Origin: Diphasiastrum complanatum
Lineage: Eukaryota; Streptophyta; Lycopodiopsida; Lycopodiales; Lycopodiaceae
Direction: 5' to 3'
Length of the DNA stretch: 64,000 nucleotides
NCBI GenBank assembly: GCA_029204225.1
Contig: CM055111.1
Span: 41,916,815 to 41,980,814, forward strand
Positions within the stretch are counted from its first letter, which is position 1. The number at the start of each line of letters is the position of its first letter. Both the position numbers and the translations under genes were made by a program. Shown piece by piece: positions 26,683 through 38,800 of this stretch. The notes under the pieces are model-generated. The model was not told the origin of the DNA and made no database searches. It saw only the letters and a list, made by a program, of their open reading frames with translations.

Positions 26683-29600
26683 CAATTGTTGGGTGGTTCT
26701 CACATATTTGCAATACCAAATGTCAAAGTATGTGAAATTTTGATTTCAAATAAACAATGGGATTACTGGTAAAACCAACATGTCATGCTCTCATCCAATT
26801 ATTGATTTTGGGAAAAGTGTTAATGACTATTGACTATGTATTGGTGAGGTCTTACACAAGATATTAGCAAGGTAGTGATAGTTTTTCATACTTGCATGAC
26901 ATCAATAGAAGTTGGTTCTTAGGGTATGGAAGTCACTAGTATCAATATTTCAATACTCGAACCCTACAACAATGGGGGCTAGATGTTTCATACCCACCCA
27001 ACATTTGTCTTCACCTTTCTTATAGTGGACAAGTGACCTTGCACAATTGTATTTATTGCCATTTGCTCTTGTTAGCTGAACGAAACTAACACATACAATG
27101 ATGGTCATTATCATTATTTTGTCAACTTACAATTGTTGCATCTTTTCAAAGTTATATTTGTGCCAAGTGATCACTCTTATGTAATTAGACTGGAAAAGGT
27201 GAATAATCATCAAGAAAATGTTGATCACATCTTACTTTTTTTTATTGACTTTTAAGACTAAAGGATATAAGAAGAGAGCTTCAGTATTTTATTCTACAAA
27301 TCAAGGTCAATCATTCTAAGCTAAAAGTGATTCTACTATAAGAATGCTATATTAAGGGAAAACGTCACTCACGGTTCAACATTCTTTCATCATGATACAT
27401 TCATAAAACCAAAATGTGATGTCAACTTGTCATCACATTTTGTTCCATTTATATATTAAAACCAAAGTCTACAAGGATTTACTATTTATTCATGTTGGCC
27501 TAATAATCATTCAGGGATCATGGATTTGTTGGACGATTTTGATTTTTGTGAGACTGAAACTCAGTTTAATGAGGACGTTGAAGGACAGGAAAGAACTGTG
27601 ACCAGCGACCGAAATCTTGACACAACAGAGGAGGACCGGATTGCTGAAGAAGAAGGACTGTGGAGGCAGTGATTGAGCCTGCTTGTGGCTAAACAAGATT
27701 TATGGCTTCCATATCATAGAGTGGCAGAAGCATGGGTGTTTTTTGGGTTGAATGGGTCCAACGTCAAGGTAGATGTGCAGGCTACTCAACTCATGAAGTG
27801 TGTTGTTTGCATTTGGTTTGTTGAGAATCCTCAAAGCTAAAGCAACTCTACCAAGACTCGTAAGGGTTTTGTTTCATACAACCTTGAGCATGGGATCACA
27901 GCCATGAAAAAACATGTTATCAACGAGCATGGCAGTGATCTCACTAGGTATAAGACACATAGGAAAGATTTGGATGATCAAGCTAGCAACAAACGACAAA
28001 ATAACAAAGAAGCAAACATCTGTCACTCCTTCTACCATTACTTCATTCTTTGGAACCACAAGCCCTATAGGAAAGATAACCCTGCTCAAATTTGTTTCAT
28101 TGAGGATCTGGTCTTAATGAATTCAAAGGGTTACATGCCATTGTCTACTATGGAGAATCCGTGCTTGAGGTGGCTTCTTATGCGTCAATGTCCTCAAGTG
28201 GTATTCCCTAGCTGTAAGCATCTTCCTGATTTTTTGCAAAAAACCATGGAAAGATATGTCCTTCCTGCCATTGCTCAATGTGCCACTATGACATCTTCAT
28301 TTGATTTGTGGATGTCTAGATCTGGTTATGATACCTTTGCTTTTGGTTATCAACTTCATCAATGTTGTGTGGGTGCCTTGCCACATCATAGTGGGGATTT
28401 TGAAGCACCGGACACCTCTGGAGCAGTTCTTGCCCAACGAGTGAGGGCACTATTGGCTGAATTCGGTTTGACAAAGAACGTTATAGCTTATGTTAAAGAT
28501 GAGGGTGCCAATCTTGGAACTCTCACTGATGCTCTTACTTCAGTTGTTTTCATGTGAACCCCTTGCTCTTAGTGCACCATATCTGGGTGGTTGCTTTGGT
28601 TATGCTATGAGTAAGGCTTGTCAATATCCCACCAATGAGGCTAAGGTGGGGGACGACATGAAGGAAGTGAGCCTAAAGGATGCTCAAGCTACCCTTCAGA
28701 AGACAGTCATATAGACCAAGAAATTTGGTAAGGGAAAGTTGGAATGGGATAGGCTTGTATTGAGGCTGGATTACCACACAAGAAACTGAAGACTCCAGTG
28801 AAAACAAGATTTTCTTCAAAGGTTATCTTGTTTCAAGAAACTTTGGAGTATGCCAAAGCGATCAATATATGTTACTCTAGATAGACTTCAACCTTGCAAG
28901 CTAGGGTACCAAGTGGCCTGACTTGGGCCATAGCTTGGGCAGTTACAGAAATACCGAATCTCGTTGTGCATCAATGTCTGATCAATCAAAGTAGAGGTTA
29001 TTGGTTACTTTCTGATGCACTTTCTTTTGCTCGTAATATCATGGGACAATGAGGAAGGCTTTTGACTCACATGTTGTTACTGTGCCTCCATTACGATGTA
29101 GCAATTTTGAAAAGGAGATCAAGATTTTGTATGCTAAAATGGAGTTGGAACTCACCAATGTTCTGCGTCCATTTCTGGCTTTTGCATAAACCTTTGACCA
29201 AGAGAAAGCACACAATATGTTGAGTCCATGTTTCAAAGGATTGTAGTGCATTATGGACTACATTGGCAGTATTGTAGTTGATAGATTGGTGCAACAGTAC
29301 GACACCAGTGTGCTTTTACTGCTCTTGAGCACTGTCATACAAACTCTGAATCCTAGTTGCACCGAAATTCCAAACCATGCACATGTTGATCCTCCATCAG
29401 ATGCATTATTTGGATCTCTGGCTTCTACTGAGGAAGCAAATGGAGGATTGCTGAAATCTGAGTTGTCCTTGTTTCGTTGGTTTCAGATTGATAATGCAGA
29501 TTAGGTTCATCCTCTCAAATGGTGGTTTGAAAATAAAACTAGAATTTCCAATGTGGGCTACCTTGCTCGGTAGTTTCTTGGCATTCCTGGCTCTCAAATT

Positions 29601-30498
29601 GAAACCGAAAGAATATTTTTTGTGGTAGGTGTGCTCACTAGTTTGAGACGTTGTCGTCTTGGGGTGGATAGTCTTGACAAACTTGTCATGATTTATATAA
29701 AATGGCCCAATGATGCTAGAACATATTTCAAGCTAGTTGAAGCAGGAAAGTTGGATGAATTTTTTGTTGCAGAGGACAATCTAGTTGAAGAAAACGAGGA
29801 TTTGATCACGGAGGTAGGGTTGTTTGACATTGAAGAATAAGTGTGCATTTGACGTATGGTGAGATTACAATTGTCTTGCATGCTATGATTTGATGTCTTG
29901 CAAGCTGGCCAGATTTTATGAGTAATCTTGCATGCTAGGAGGTTGATTGTCTTGATGAGCTGACACATGGATGTGTGTTGTTTTTCAGGTAGTGTGCCTG
30001 GAGCAAATAGTTAGTTTAAGATAGGAGCGAATAGTTAGTTTAGTTTTCATTATGAACATCTGTTTTTAGTTTTGAACTGCATTGGACCTTTAGTTGATTG
30101 ATGGACTATATGATGGAAGACTTGTTTCATTCACTTATGTAACTCTTTGTATAATGGATTGTTTGACATTATGTTGCTTGTGACATGGATAGTGTGTTGT
30201 TTATATCATAGGCAATTTGTGGCTTGATCATAAACTTTGATGTGTGCTTTAGTTTTGTAGATTTTTGGCTTTGTAAATTCCTGGCAACATCTAATGGTAC
30301 CCAGGTTGATGTATGGCAAGCATAGAAATTTGGATACCATTGTTGTTGATAGGCAAAATGTGGAGGAAATTTTAGTTATGATCTCATACTAGTCCTAGAA
30401 TCCAAAGGTATTTGAAACCCTACCCGAGCCCAAAGCCAAAAAAATTTCATACCAGGAACATCATGGTATTGCAAAAACATGATACGAGACCAACACTG
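26683..30498 (+). mobile_element. Decayed hAT DNA transposon
   Basis: Ends deduced by comparison with the 947-bp element at 47070-48016. The left end TTGTTGGGTGGTTCTCACAT matches that element at 27 of 31 positions including flanking bases. The right end closes CCAACACTG at 30490-30498, the inverted form of CAGTGTTGG. The left terminus is degraded (CAATTGTTGGG), and the flanks do not show a clear 8-bp duplication. The transposase remnant (27520-29840) lies inside. Length about 3.8 kb. Confidence 0.65.
27520..29840 (+). pseudogene. hAT-family transposase remnant
   Basis: 27520-27672 encodes a 50-residue acidic start (MDLLDDFDFCETETQFNED). Around 27790-27950 there is a BED-type zinc finger (CVVC, then MKKHVINEH), interrupted by a stop at 27837-27839. 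27904-28557 continues with the typical hAT catalytic region (FDLWMSRSGYDTFAF, then YVKDEGANLGTL). The frame then shifts, and KLKTPVKTRFSSKVILFQE appears near 28790-28850. The C-terminal dimerisation block (PLKWWFENKTRISNVGYLAR, then SQIETERIFF) lies at 29510-29625 and the last frame runs 29622-29840. Several stops and shifts make it inactive. Confidence 0.85.
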
Positions 30499-30503
30499 GT
30501 TCT

Positions 30504-31103
30504 GTCATCCAAATTGCACACTCTAGGATACAGTTAGTAACAAATGAGCATATTTCCCAATCAAGAAATATTCTATACCAATAATTTCCTATTTGCACTT
30601 AACTTTTACTAATGAATCATGATGACTCATAAATCATGCGTCTTATAAGCAATATAAATTAAAACAAATAGTTCTTGATGAATTTTCTTCAAATTGGTCA
30701 CTTAAATAATTGACTTTATTTAGGAGTAATCCAATTGCTCAAGTCAACTGCTAATGATTCAGAAGTCTCAAAGGTGCATATCTCAATTGTACTACTACAG
30801 CACCACATTTAGATTCTTATCCAAATCATTTCTAAGTAAACGAATCAATCTTCCATAAAAAGACTTGTTAACCTGCAAATAATTGTTTCCAACAATACTT
30901 GGTCATATGTTTATGTTCACCAACTAGTTTAAATATACAATATAAACTCAATATTTAGGAAAACACAGTGTAGATCCACAAGATTAAAACGTATGTATCA
31001 AATATTCCACTATGATCCAATACATAGATATACATTATTATCTAGCATATTCCTCCAAAATCTGCATATGTTACTCACATAACTCTTTGAGAATCTTGTA
31101 TTG
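30504..31103 (+). repeat. Dispersed AT-rich repeat, copy A
   Basis: About 600 bp clearly alignable, colinear and in the same orientation with 55986-56592, sharing blocks such as AAGAAATATTCTAT, ATGATTCAGAA, ACCACATTTAGAT, CCACAAGATTAA and AATCTGCATATGTTAC. It begins immediately after the right end of the hAT element. No coding capacity. Confidence 0.8.
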
Positions 31104-32730
31104 TCTTCACTGTCCTGGTTTCATCGTTCATTCCATTGGGCTAATTCTGAGTTATCTTGGCCTCTTGAAAGCTAGAAAAATTGTGATCAGAAAATTCTCA
31201 TTCTTCACTTTCACGACCTCTGCTACTTCTACTTCTAATTCTGGCCTTTCCAAACTTCATTTCTCCTCTTGAGGAAATTGGATGAGACCAAACAAGATCA
31301 ATGAATCTGACCTGCCTATAAATCGTCTATATCACACCTTTCCACTACAACTCCATGGTTGTCAACTTGTCCCTCGTATTTGCCATCAATGCCACTCTAA
31401 AGTTGCATCTACTTTGAAATTTCAAAAAGCAGATAGGCCAGAGGGGGTAGCCCACCACTAGTTTGAATCAGCCCCAATGCAATGTTAGCAAATATCCACA
31501 TTCCAAGCTGCCACACCACTCACAGCTACTAGAGCCCTTCCAAAAAAAAATCCAGGCAAAAATTAGAGCTAGAATGGTCGTTCGTTGTCCTATAGCTGGC
31601 GTTTCCAACAATAGATCACCATTGCATCACTAATTTACACTTTACCTTGAAGGATACATCACCATCGTTGTTAAACAAAGAGATGGAAGGAATGCATTGT
31701 TGATTGGCAAAATAGTGTTAAGTATAATATAGACAACACTTCAGAAGCCATGACTTCAAGCTTGTTTGGCTAAATTTGCTCTAAAGGTCGCTTATGTTTA
31801 AAAGAGCAATTCTAATCAATTAAAAAAAAATTAGAACAACCAACTCAAATCAACAACCTTGTGAGTCCTACATTTAAGAACCAACCATTCTTAATTAGAA
31901 CACTCCCATTCAAATGTTGGCCACCTATTTGTAGTTGGGAATCAAGCTTGGCATCCAAAAACATCTATATCCTTTAATCTTAGCAACCTAATTTGTTGGC
32001 TGCAAAAACATGGAATTTATGATGCCTAATCCTTCAAAGGTAGCCATTTGAAGTGTACCAAGGCTTTAGCAATAAAGCACTCACTTATTCGATTTGGAAT
32101 CTAAGCCCATGTACCAACTGAATTTTCAACATGTGCTTTTTATGATTATTCCAACCCTTGGACAATATTTCACCATTAGAAGAAAAATTCAAAAGCCAAC
32201 GACTGGCTATGTATTGAGATACAGAATGATTCCCCTTTTTGCTTCATTTAAACTACTTTGTAGGGTTTTTATTCTTAAATGCATGAAATTTCAACTTACC
32301 AATGGATTGTGCCATGTGCTTCAAGAGGGGTTTTGTCTTTAAGTATAAATAAATGAAAGTTATCCATATCTTCGTTGAATGCTAATAGCTTGTAGATGCA
32401 TAGTGGAAACTTTTAAAAAGCGTAGGAACAACTCGAACTTGTCTCGAAGGACCAACATGTTTTCATCAACTTGTAAATTTTACAAGTTCCATACATTGTG
32501 GCATGTGATTCATCATAATCATAATTTGACTTTTTAAATAATACATAATGTGACTGATACAAAATGCGCTTAATATCTTGATCTAAATCTAGCAAAGAGG
32601 AACACAAAAAATACTTCAAGGCATCCATAAATTGGATGTAAGATTTATAAAATAATTTATCTAATCAAAAGAATTATCATAGATGAAAATTTGTCAATAA
32701 AATATACAAATTTTAGACCCAAATAGAGTT
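31104..32730. other. 3' flank of the glutaredoxin gene
   Basis: AT-rich sequence downstream of the minus-strand stop at 32731. No other gene or clear repeat recognised. Confidence 0.4.
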
Positions 32731-32807
32731 TCAAACTTTAGAAAACTTTGCTCCAGCCGAAGCTAGTAGAGGAAGTAACTTTCCCTGTCGATGAAGTGCC
32801 ATTGTAT
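32731..32807 (-). CDS. Glutaredoxin exon 5
   Basis: 77 nt after acceptor TTATAG. It encodes DTMALHRQGKLLPLL and ASAGAKFSKV, then TGA (32733-32731): the last helix of the fold and a short tail. Confidence 0.88.
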
Positions 32808-35800
32808 CTATAAGAAAAAGATGAATGTAAGTGACAAAATGTTCTTTCATTCTCTTTTGAAAACCATAATTACCATTACATTCTACACACATTTACATCA
32901 TGAAGAACTAGCAATGGGGTACACAGCATAACTACGTGCATAATAAAATTTGAAACCTGCTTGGAGGAATATCTTAAGGCTTATAGATGGACAAGGCAAA
33001 TAAATGAGAGCATAATGATCTTCAATAACGTACCATCACATCCACCAATGTGCTTGCCACCTGCAAGAAATTCAAAAAAGCATCAATTGAACACACTGTT
33101 TATAGAAGCTATCTTAGAATGCCATTGTTGGACACAAGCTATACAACTTCCTGGATGAATCTAGTGAATAAATTTGATTTTTTTAGTTGAGAAAGATCAA
33201 GAGAAGATTGTATTTTTCACTAAGTAGCATATGTGTGCCCAATGGTTGTGTGGCACAATTGATATGTTTATGAGGGACCTCTGATTTTGAGATACTTGTG
33301 TTGTCTTATCCTAGAAACATCAAATATTTGTTTCGAATCCTACTATAGTAGTATGGTTCACTAAATCCCCATTTTTATAGTCCCCACGACTCCCTTTCTT
33401 GGATAAATTTCTTTGAACTTTTCTCGTTTTTGAGCCATTGCATTCTATGCATGAATAGGTACCCTAGCAATTTGAAGCATCTGACTATACAAGTTGACTG
33501 CATGAAGGAATAGAAATAGTATTTTGATATGTATCAGTTGTCGAGGCATAAAAGACTTGTCCTTCTACAGAGTTAAGAATCTTTGCCAATTGACAACTAC
33601 TTAGATGCATTTCAGATATATCCAAAATTGGCTTAGCAAATAAAGAATAAGCTTCATACTGCGAATCAAATTTCCATTACATTAGCAAATGAACTCATCC
33701 CAGATGGATGTACATATTTGTCTCCAAACAATGTAACTATTTCTAACTAGTAAGATTTAAGCGATTACATGTGACATTTCACTAGCATTCTAGTAAATTA
33801 AGTCAAACATTGATTTGTATGTACTAGCAAAAATGTACAATTTTAAGGCTGACAAATATTCAGCCCTCAATGATTTATCTTTGAATATTGTCAAGTTGTG
33901 CTTTACTTTTGGTGGTTGATTGCTTGATTGCTTGCTACTAGCCTTTGCTTGGACACTAGTAAATTAATTTTTAATCATTGACTAATGCCCTTGACATCAT
34001 CTATTTTTTGGCCTCCTCATTAGTACTTTTTAGGTTACAGCCTTAGTACGACATGTACAAGAGAGTGAATAGTTTTTATTCTTCTACTCAACCATGGAAA
34101 AAGTAAAAAATATAATCTTCTTCAACTAGCATCCTAGTTTTTAAAATTGTGATATTTTTTATTCGTTACTAGAATGCCCAAACCATTGGATTCCAAGATT
34201 GAATGCAATTCATAACATCTAATCATGATGCCTCCGAATCATAGAGATTTAGGATTTATTTCATGTCATGTGACTGTATGAGTCCATGGTCTATCTATCA
34301 GACTCATGTACTTGGCCATTGGCCCACTCCATATGATATACATATCAAATGGTTTATGACATATTGATCATTCTCATGAGGTATGCGTAAAATATAAATC
34401 ATTTTCCATGATTTTGTATCATGTAATTTGCAATTACTTTCAAGTTTCAAGTTTAGTATACTAAGTGCTTCGTGTATGCTTTGTAGGACCCCTTTAGTAT
34501 GCATGATTGCCTCATATCTTATATTAGTTTGTTAAAGTTTGAAGTTGTTTAAGCAACTTCTATGAGGCTCCTTGATAACTCATTACTTTACATGCAAGCA
34601 ATTCAATGTGGCAAGGCTCCTACCCATCAACATACAAATGCACCTAAATGGAATTGGTTGGAAATAAAGCCTTCCTCTAGTAAATCACAACAATATTATG
34701 GAATATATACATATTTGTATTTGAGGATCTTAATATTTCTTTTTCAATATTTAGATCTCCTTATGTGGATGACTTTCTTATATTGTGTACTTTAAGATTA
34801 CTTTAGGTAAACTTCCAAGGTGTTGGTATTTTTTACAATTATTTTTTGGATTTCAAATACGCTAAACACTTGTATCTTATGAATAAGGTATATTGGGCAT
34901 ATTGTGTCAATCTTTATGTTGTTAATTGATTTTCAAAATTCTCTCATATCATTAAATATTTTTGATAAAATGGGTAATCGTATACTTGTTCAGACTATAG
35001 TTTAATGTGAAAATCTATCCATCAATTTGTGAAATGATAAGGAGATAAAAGCTTTTCGCTTTATCACAAACTATGAAAATAAACTGGATTATTAAAAAAC
35101 TACACGAGCATCAAACACCATGCATCACTGATAGTTCAATTCACAGTTCTTTTGCAATGTATTTTCAATTTTTTGCAAGCTTAGGTGTTTTTTCACTTTA
35201 ACAAATCATTTTTTTTTACCCAAAAAAACAAAATTGCATTTCAATCCAAAACAATGTACTTCTCGAGGACCGTCTAGGAACAATCATTCCAAAACAAGAT
35301 CAAAACGCATTGCTCTAGAAGGTGCACCTTATTCAAATCCTTTTGGGCAAGAAGTATCCCTTGTCTATGGGCATGCACAAATGCTCAATAGTCTAATGAT
35401 TGATAGGATTTCTAAGTGCTAACATGATTTATCAGTGCATTTTTAAAGCTTTGAGGCATGTCTCATCTCTTCACTGTAAAAGTCTCCAACCTTAAACTAC
35501 ATAAAGCTGGTCTAGTAAGACATTCATGAAAAGTTTTCATTTGTTTACATTATGTTCACTAGTCCTTAGCAGGGCTTGACCCAAAGAGCAAAATTCGTTA
35601 CTTGGCATTGTTGGATTTATTCCCTCTAGCTCTCCTAAATCCCATTTTAATCTGCCTCCATTCATGCTGCATATTTATTAACGTTGTCACGCAGTCTGCA
35701 TATTTACATGCAAATTCGCATAGACAAAGAAAAGGCAAAAGAATTGCGACACTGTGTTTCTACACAGTTTAAGGTGACAGGCAAAAAGGGGACATTATCT

Positions 35801-38800
35801 TACAGAATGCCAAAAGTGCCCTAAACGCTAAGGCACCCTGTAAATCTTATCCTAAGGCCATTCGTAAGAGTGACGCACTTTTCGCATCATCACCAACGTT
35901 CACTTCAGCACTGGCTAACGTCACACCCTTTTCACGCTCACCCCATGCAGTTGCGCTAACGGATTGGACAACGATTGCAACCACCCACTATCTCCTACAA
36001 ACAGCACATCCACTCTGTACTTTCACATCTGCACACCTTTAATATTATGTAATATATATATATACTGGACACCATTCGTGTAAGAAATGACGAAGAGAGT
36101 AGAAGAAGACGACATACTCAAAGTAGATGCCCTAAACATTGATTCTTCATTTTGTCAGAATTAAGGTTTAATTCCTTTTTACATATTGAAATAAGCTTTG
36201 TAGGGCACGCGGTTTCGTTCGCTACTGTATTGTGCTCTACCGCATTATTGACATGTATACATGATATACTTAATCTGATACAGTTCATTGTTCTGCGTTC
36301 ATATCTATGTTAATATTGTTATGCTTATCATTCATTATGTCTGACCTTTCTAGTTGTTCTTACTGGTAATCAATTAACATTTAGTCTTGTCTTTCGCGAA
36401 TCATTCGCGACTAATTATCAGTCGAGCACAGTCTAGCTCTTCGCAAATCATTCGCGACAGATAATTTGTCTTGCTATTCGCGACAAATTATTCTTCTGAC
36501 GCTTCATCTATTAATGTTTGGCTACGTAATCTGGAATGACCGTGATTTCTATCACTAAAGTTCTGTCATTCTGATAGGTGTAGTCATGCTTACGGAGAGA
36601 GTTGTATAGTTCATTCCGCTGCGCACAAACATTTTTTGTTCGAGTTCGTTTCTCGTTCGCTTCTTGTTTGAGTTCGTTTCTCGTTCGTGTCCATCATAAA
36701 TTCTTCCCCTCTCTCTCCAACATGGTATCAGAGCTATTTTTATAGCTTGATAAGCTTCCACAGTACAAGACTCTACTAGCCGATAGAGTAATTGTTTTCT
36801 TGTTCTGTAAATATCAGATTTTCATACTTAAGTCACTGATACTTTCTCCTATCACTTAGACTAATTCTTCCACATGGATTCCCAAGGGAAAGCCAGTCCT
36901 ATCATGGACAAGCTTGATGGAGCCAATTACCATCTGTGGAAATTTAAGATGAAAACTATACTAATGGCAAAAGAATTGTACGACGTTGTTACAGGTGCAG
37001 AAGGGAAACCCGAAGCGGACGACGCAACAATCGCCAGCTAGAAGCTGAAGGATGGAAAAGCTTTCGCACTGATCATCCTCAACATCACGGATACCTAGAT
37101 CGGCCATGTATCCGAGGCTCAGACATCGAAAGAAGTCTGGAATATCTTGAGCACACTATACGAAGTGCAAGATATAGCTTCCAAGCTACATCTCAGGAAG
37201 AAATTCTACTCTCTCAAGATGAGGAATGGTGATTCTCTGCAGAATCACATTAATCAATTCAAGTACCTGCTAAGACAAATGGCCGCTGTCGGATCTGTCA
37301 TAGACGATCAAGATGCAGTGATGCAACTGCTTGCAAGCTTGCCAAGTTCTTACGACAGCTGGGTGATGATCATTACGACTCATCCAGAACTGACTCTTTC
37401 TAGAGTCATTACTATGTTGTTGCAGAAAGACACGTGAAGGAACGAAGCCTCGAGTTCCTCAGCTGATTCTCACGCCTTGTAAACCAACAAGAGCACGACA
37501 AAGCAGGAGAATAAGAAAGGCTCGAAGCAATCAAAGCCAGACCAAAAACCAGCTCAGCACAAGGAACAATCGAATCCGCAGACAAAGAATAAGTTGTTTT
37601 GCAGATACTACAAATGAAACAACCACGAAATACAAGATTGTCGCATACTTCAAGCGAAGAACAACATCAAAGGGCAGTCGAATCAAGTGGCGAATGCAGC
37701 TGCAGAAGCTTCACAGCCTATCCAAGAAGCGGATCATGATGCCTTCATGACCAACCATCAAGGAGCATCTGGTGACAGTTCTTGGTTCCTAATTTCTGGA
37801 GCCACTCAGCACATGACTAGCCTCATTGGCTGTTTCGAGTCCTATACACCTTACAGTACCCAGAAATTTGTTCACCTTGGCAACAGTAGCACACAAGCTA
37901 TTAAAGGTGAAGGCACTGTAAGATTATGCTTTGCAAATGATCAGTCTAAGCTACTCTCTAAAGTTCTGTATGTACCAAAATTATCTACGAATCTGCTCTC
38001 TGTAAGCAGAATCACAGATCTAGGACACAGAGTAGAATTCGAATGTGATCAGTGTAAAGTAGTTGATAGGACAGGCAAGATCCTAGCACTCGGAAAGAGG
38101 CATGGACACTTGTATAAATTAAGTCATTGCTTCTTTGACTCTAGTCAGGCTCTCAATACTTCAATTCATACAAATAAAGGTTTACTTTGGCATTATAGAC
38201 TTGGTCATTTAAATCATGCTGCTATACAACGAATGTCTAGACAATCTATTGTTCTTGATCTCGACTATCCTCGCAAAAAAGTCGAGTTACCTGTCTGTCA
38301 AGACTGTCTAGTTGGTAAACAGACTAAGAAACCATTTTAAGTCAAGCCATCAACATATTGCTAGAGGATTGTTAGATGTTGTACATTCAGATATTTGTGG
38401 CCCGATGAAAAATCCTTCACTAAAGGATGCCAAGTATTTTATAACCTCTATTGACGAATTCTCCATAAGGACGATGGTGTATTTCATAAAGAAGAAATCA
38501 GAAGCCTTCAACTGCTTCAGAATCTTCAAGGAGCGTGCAGAAAAGGAGACTGGAAGGACGATCAAGGCCCTAAGGTTAGACAATGGTGGAGAATACATCT
38601 CTGTCGAGTTTAAGGAGAACTGCCAAAGCCAAGGCATCGAGCAGCAATTCATCACTCCTTACAGTCCTCAGTCTAATGGCTTAGCTGAAAGGAAGAACCG
38701 TACTCGGGTCAAATCTGCTAAGTGTATGCTATCGCATGCATCGTTGCCCACGAGATTCTGGGCTGAAGCTATCTCCACTGCAGCTTACATCCAGAACAGA

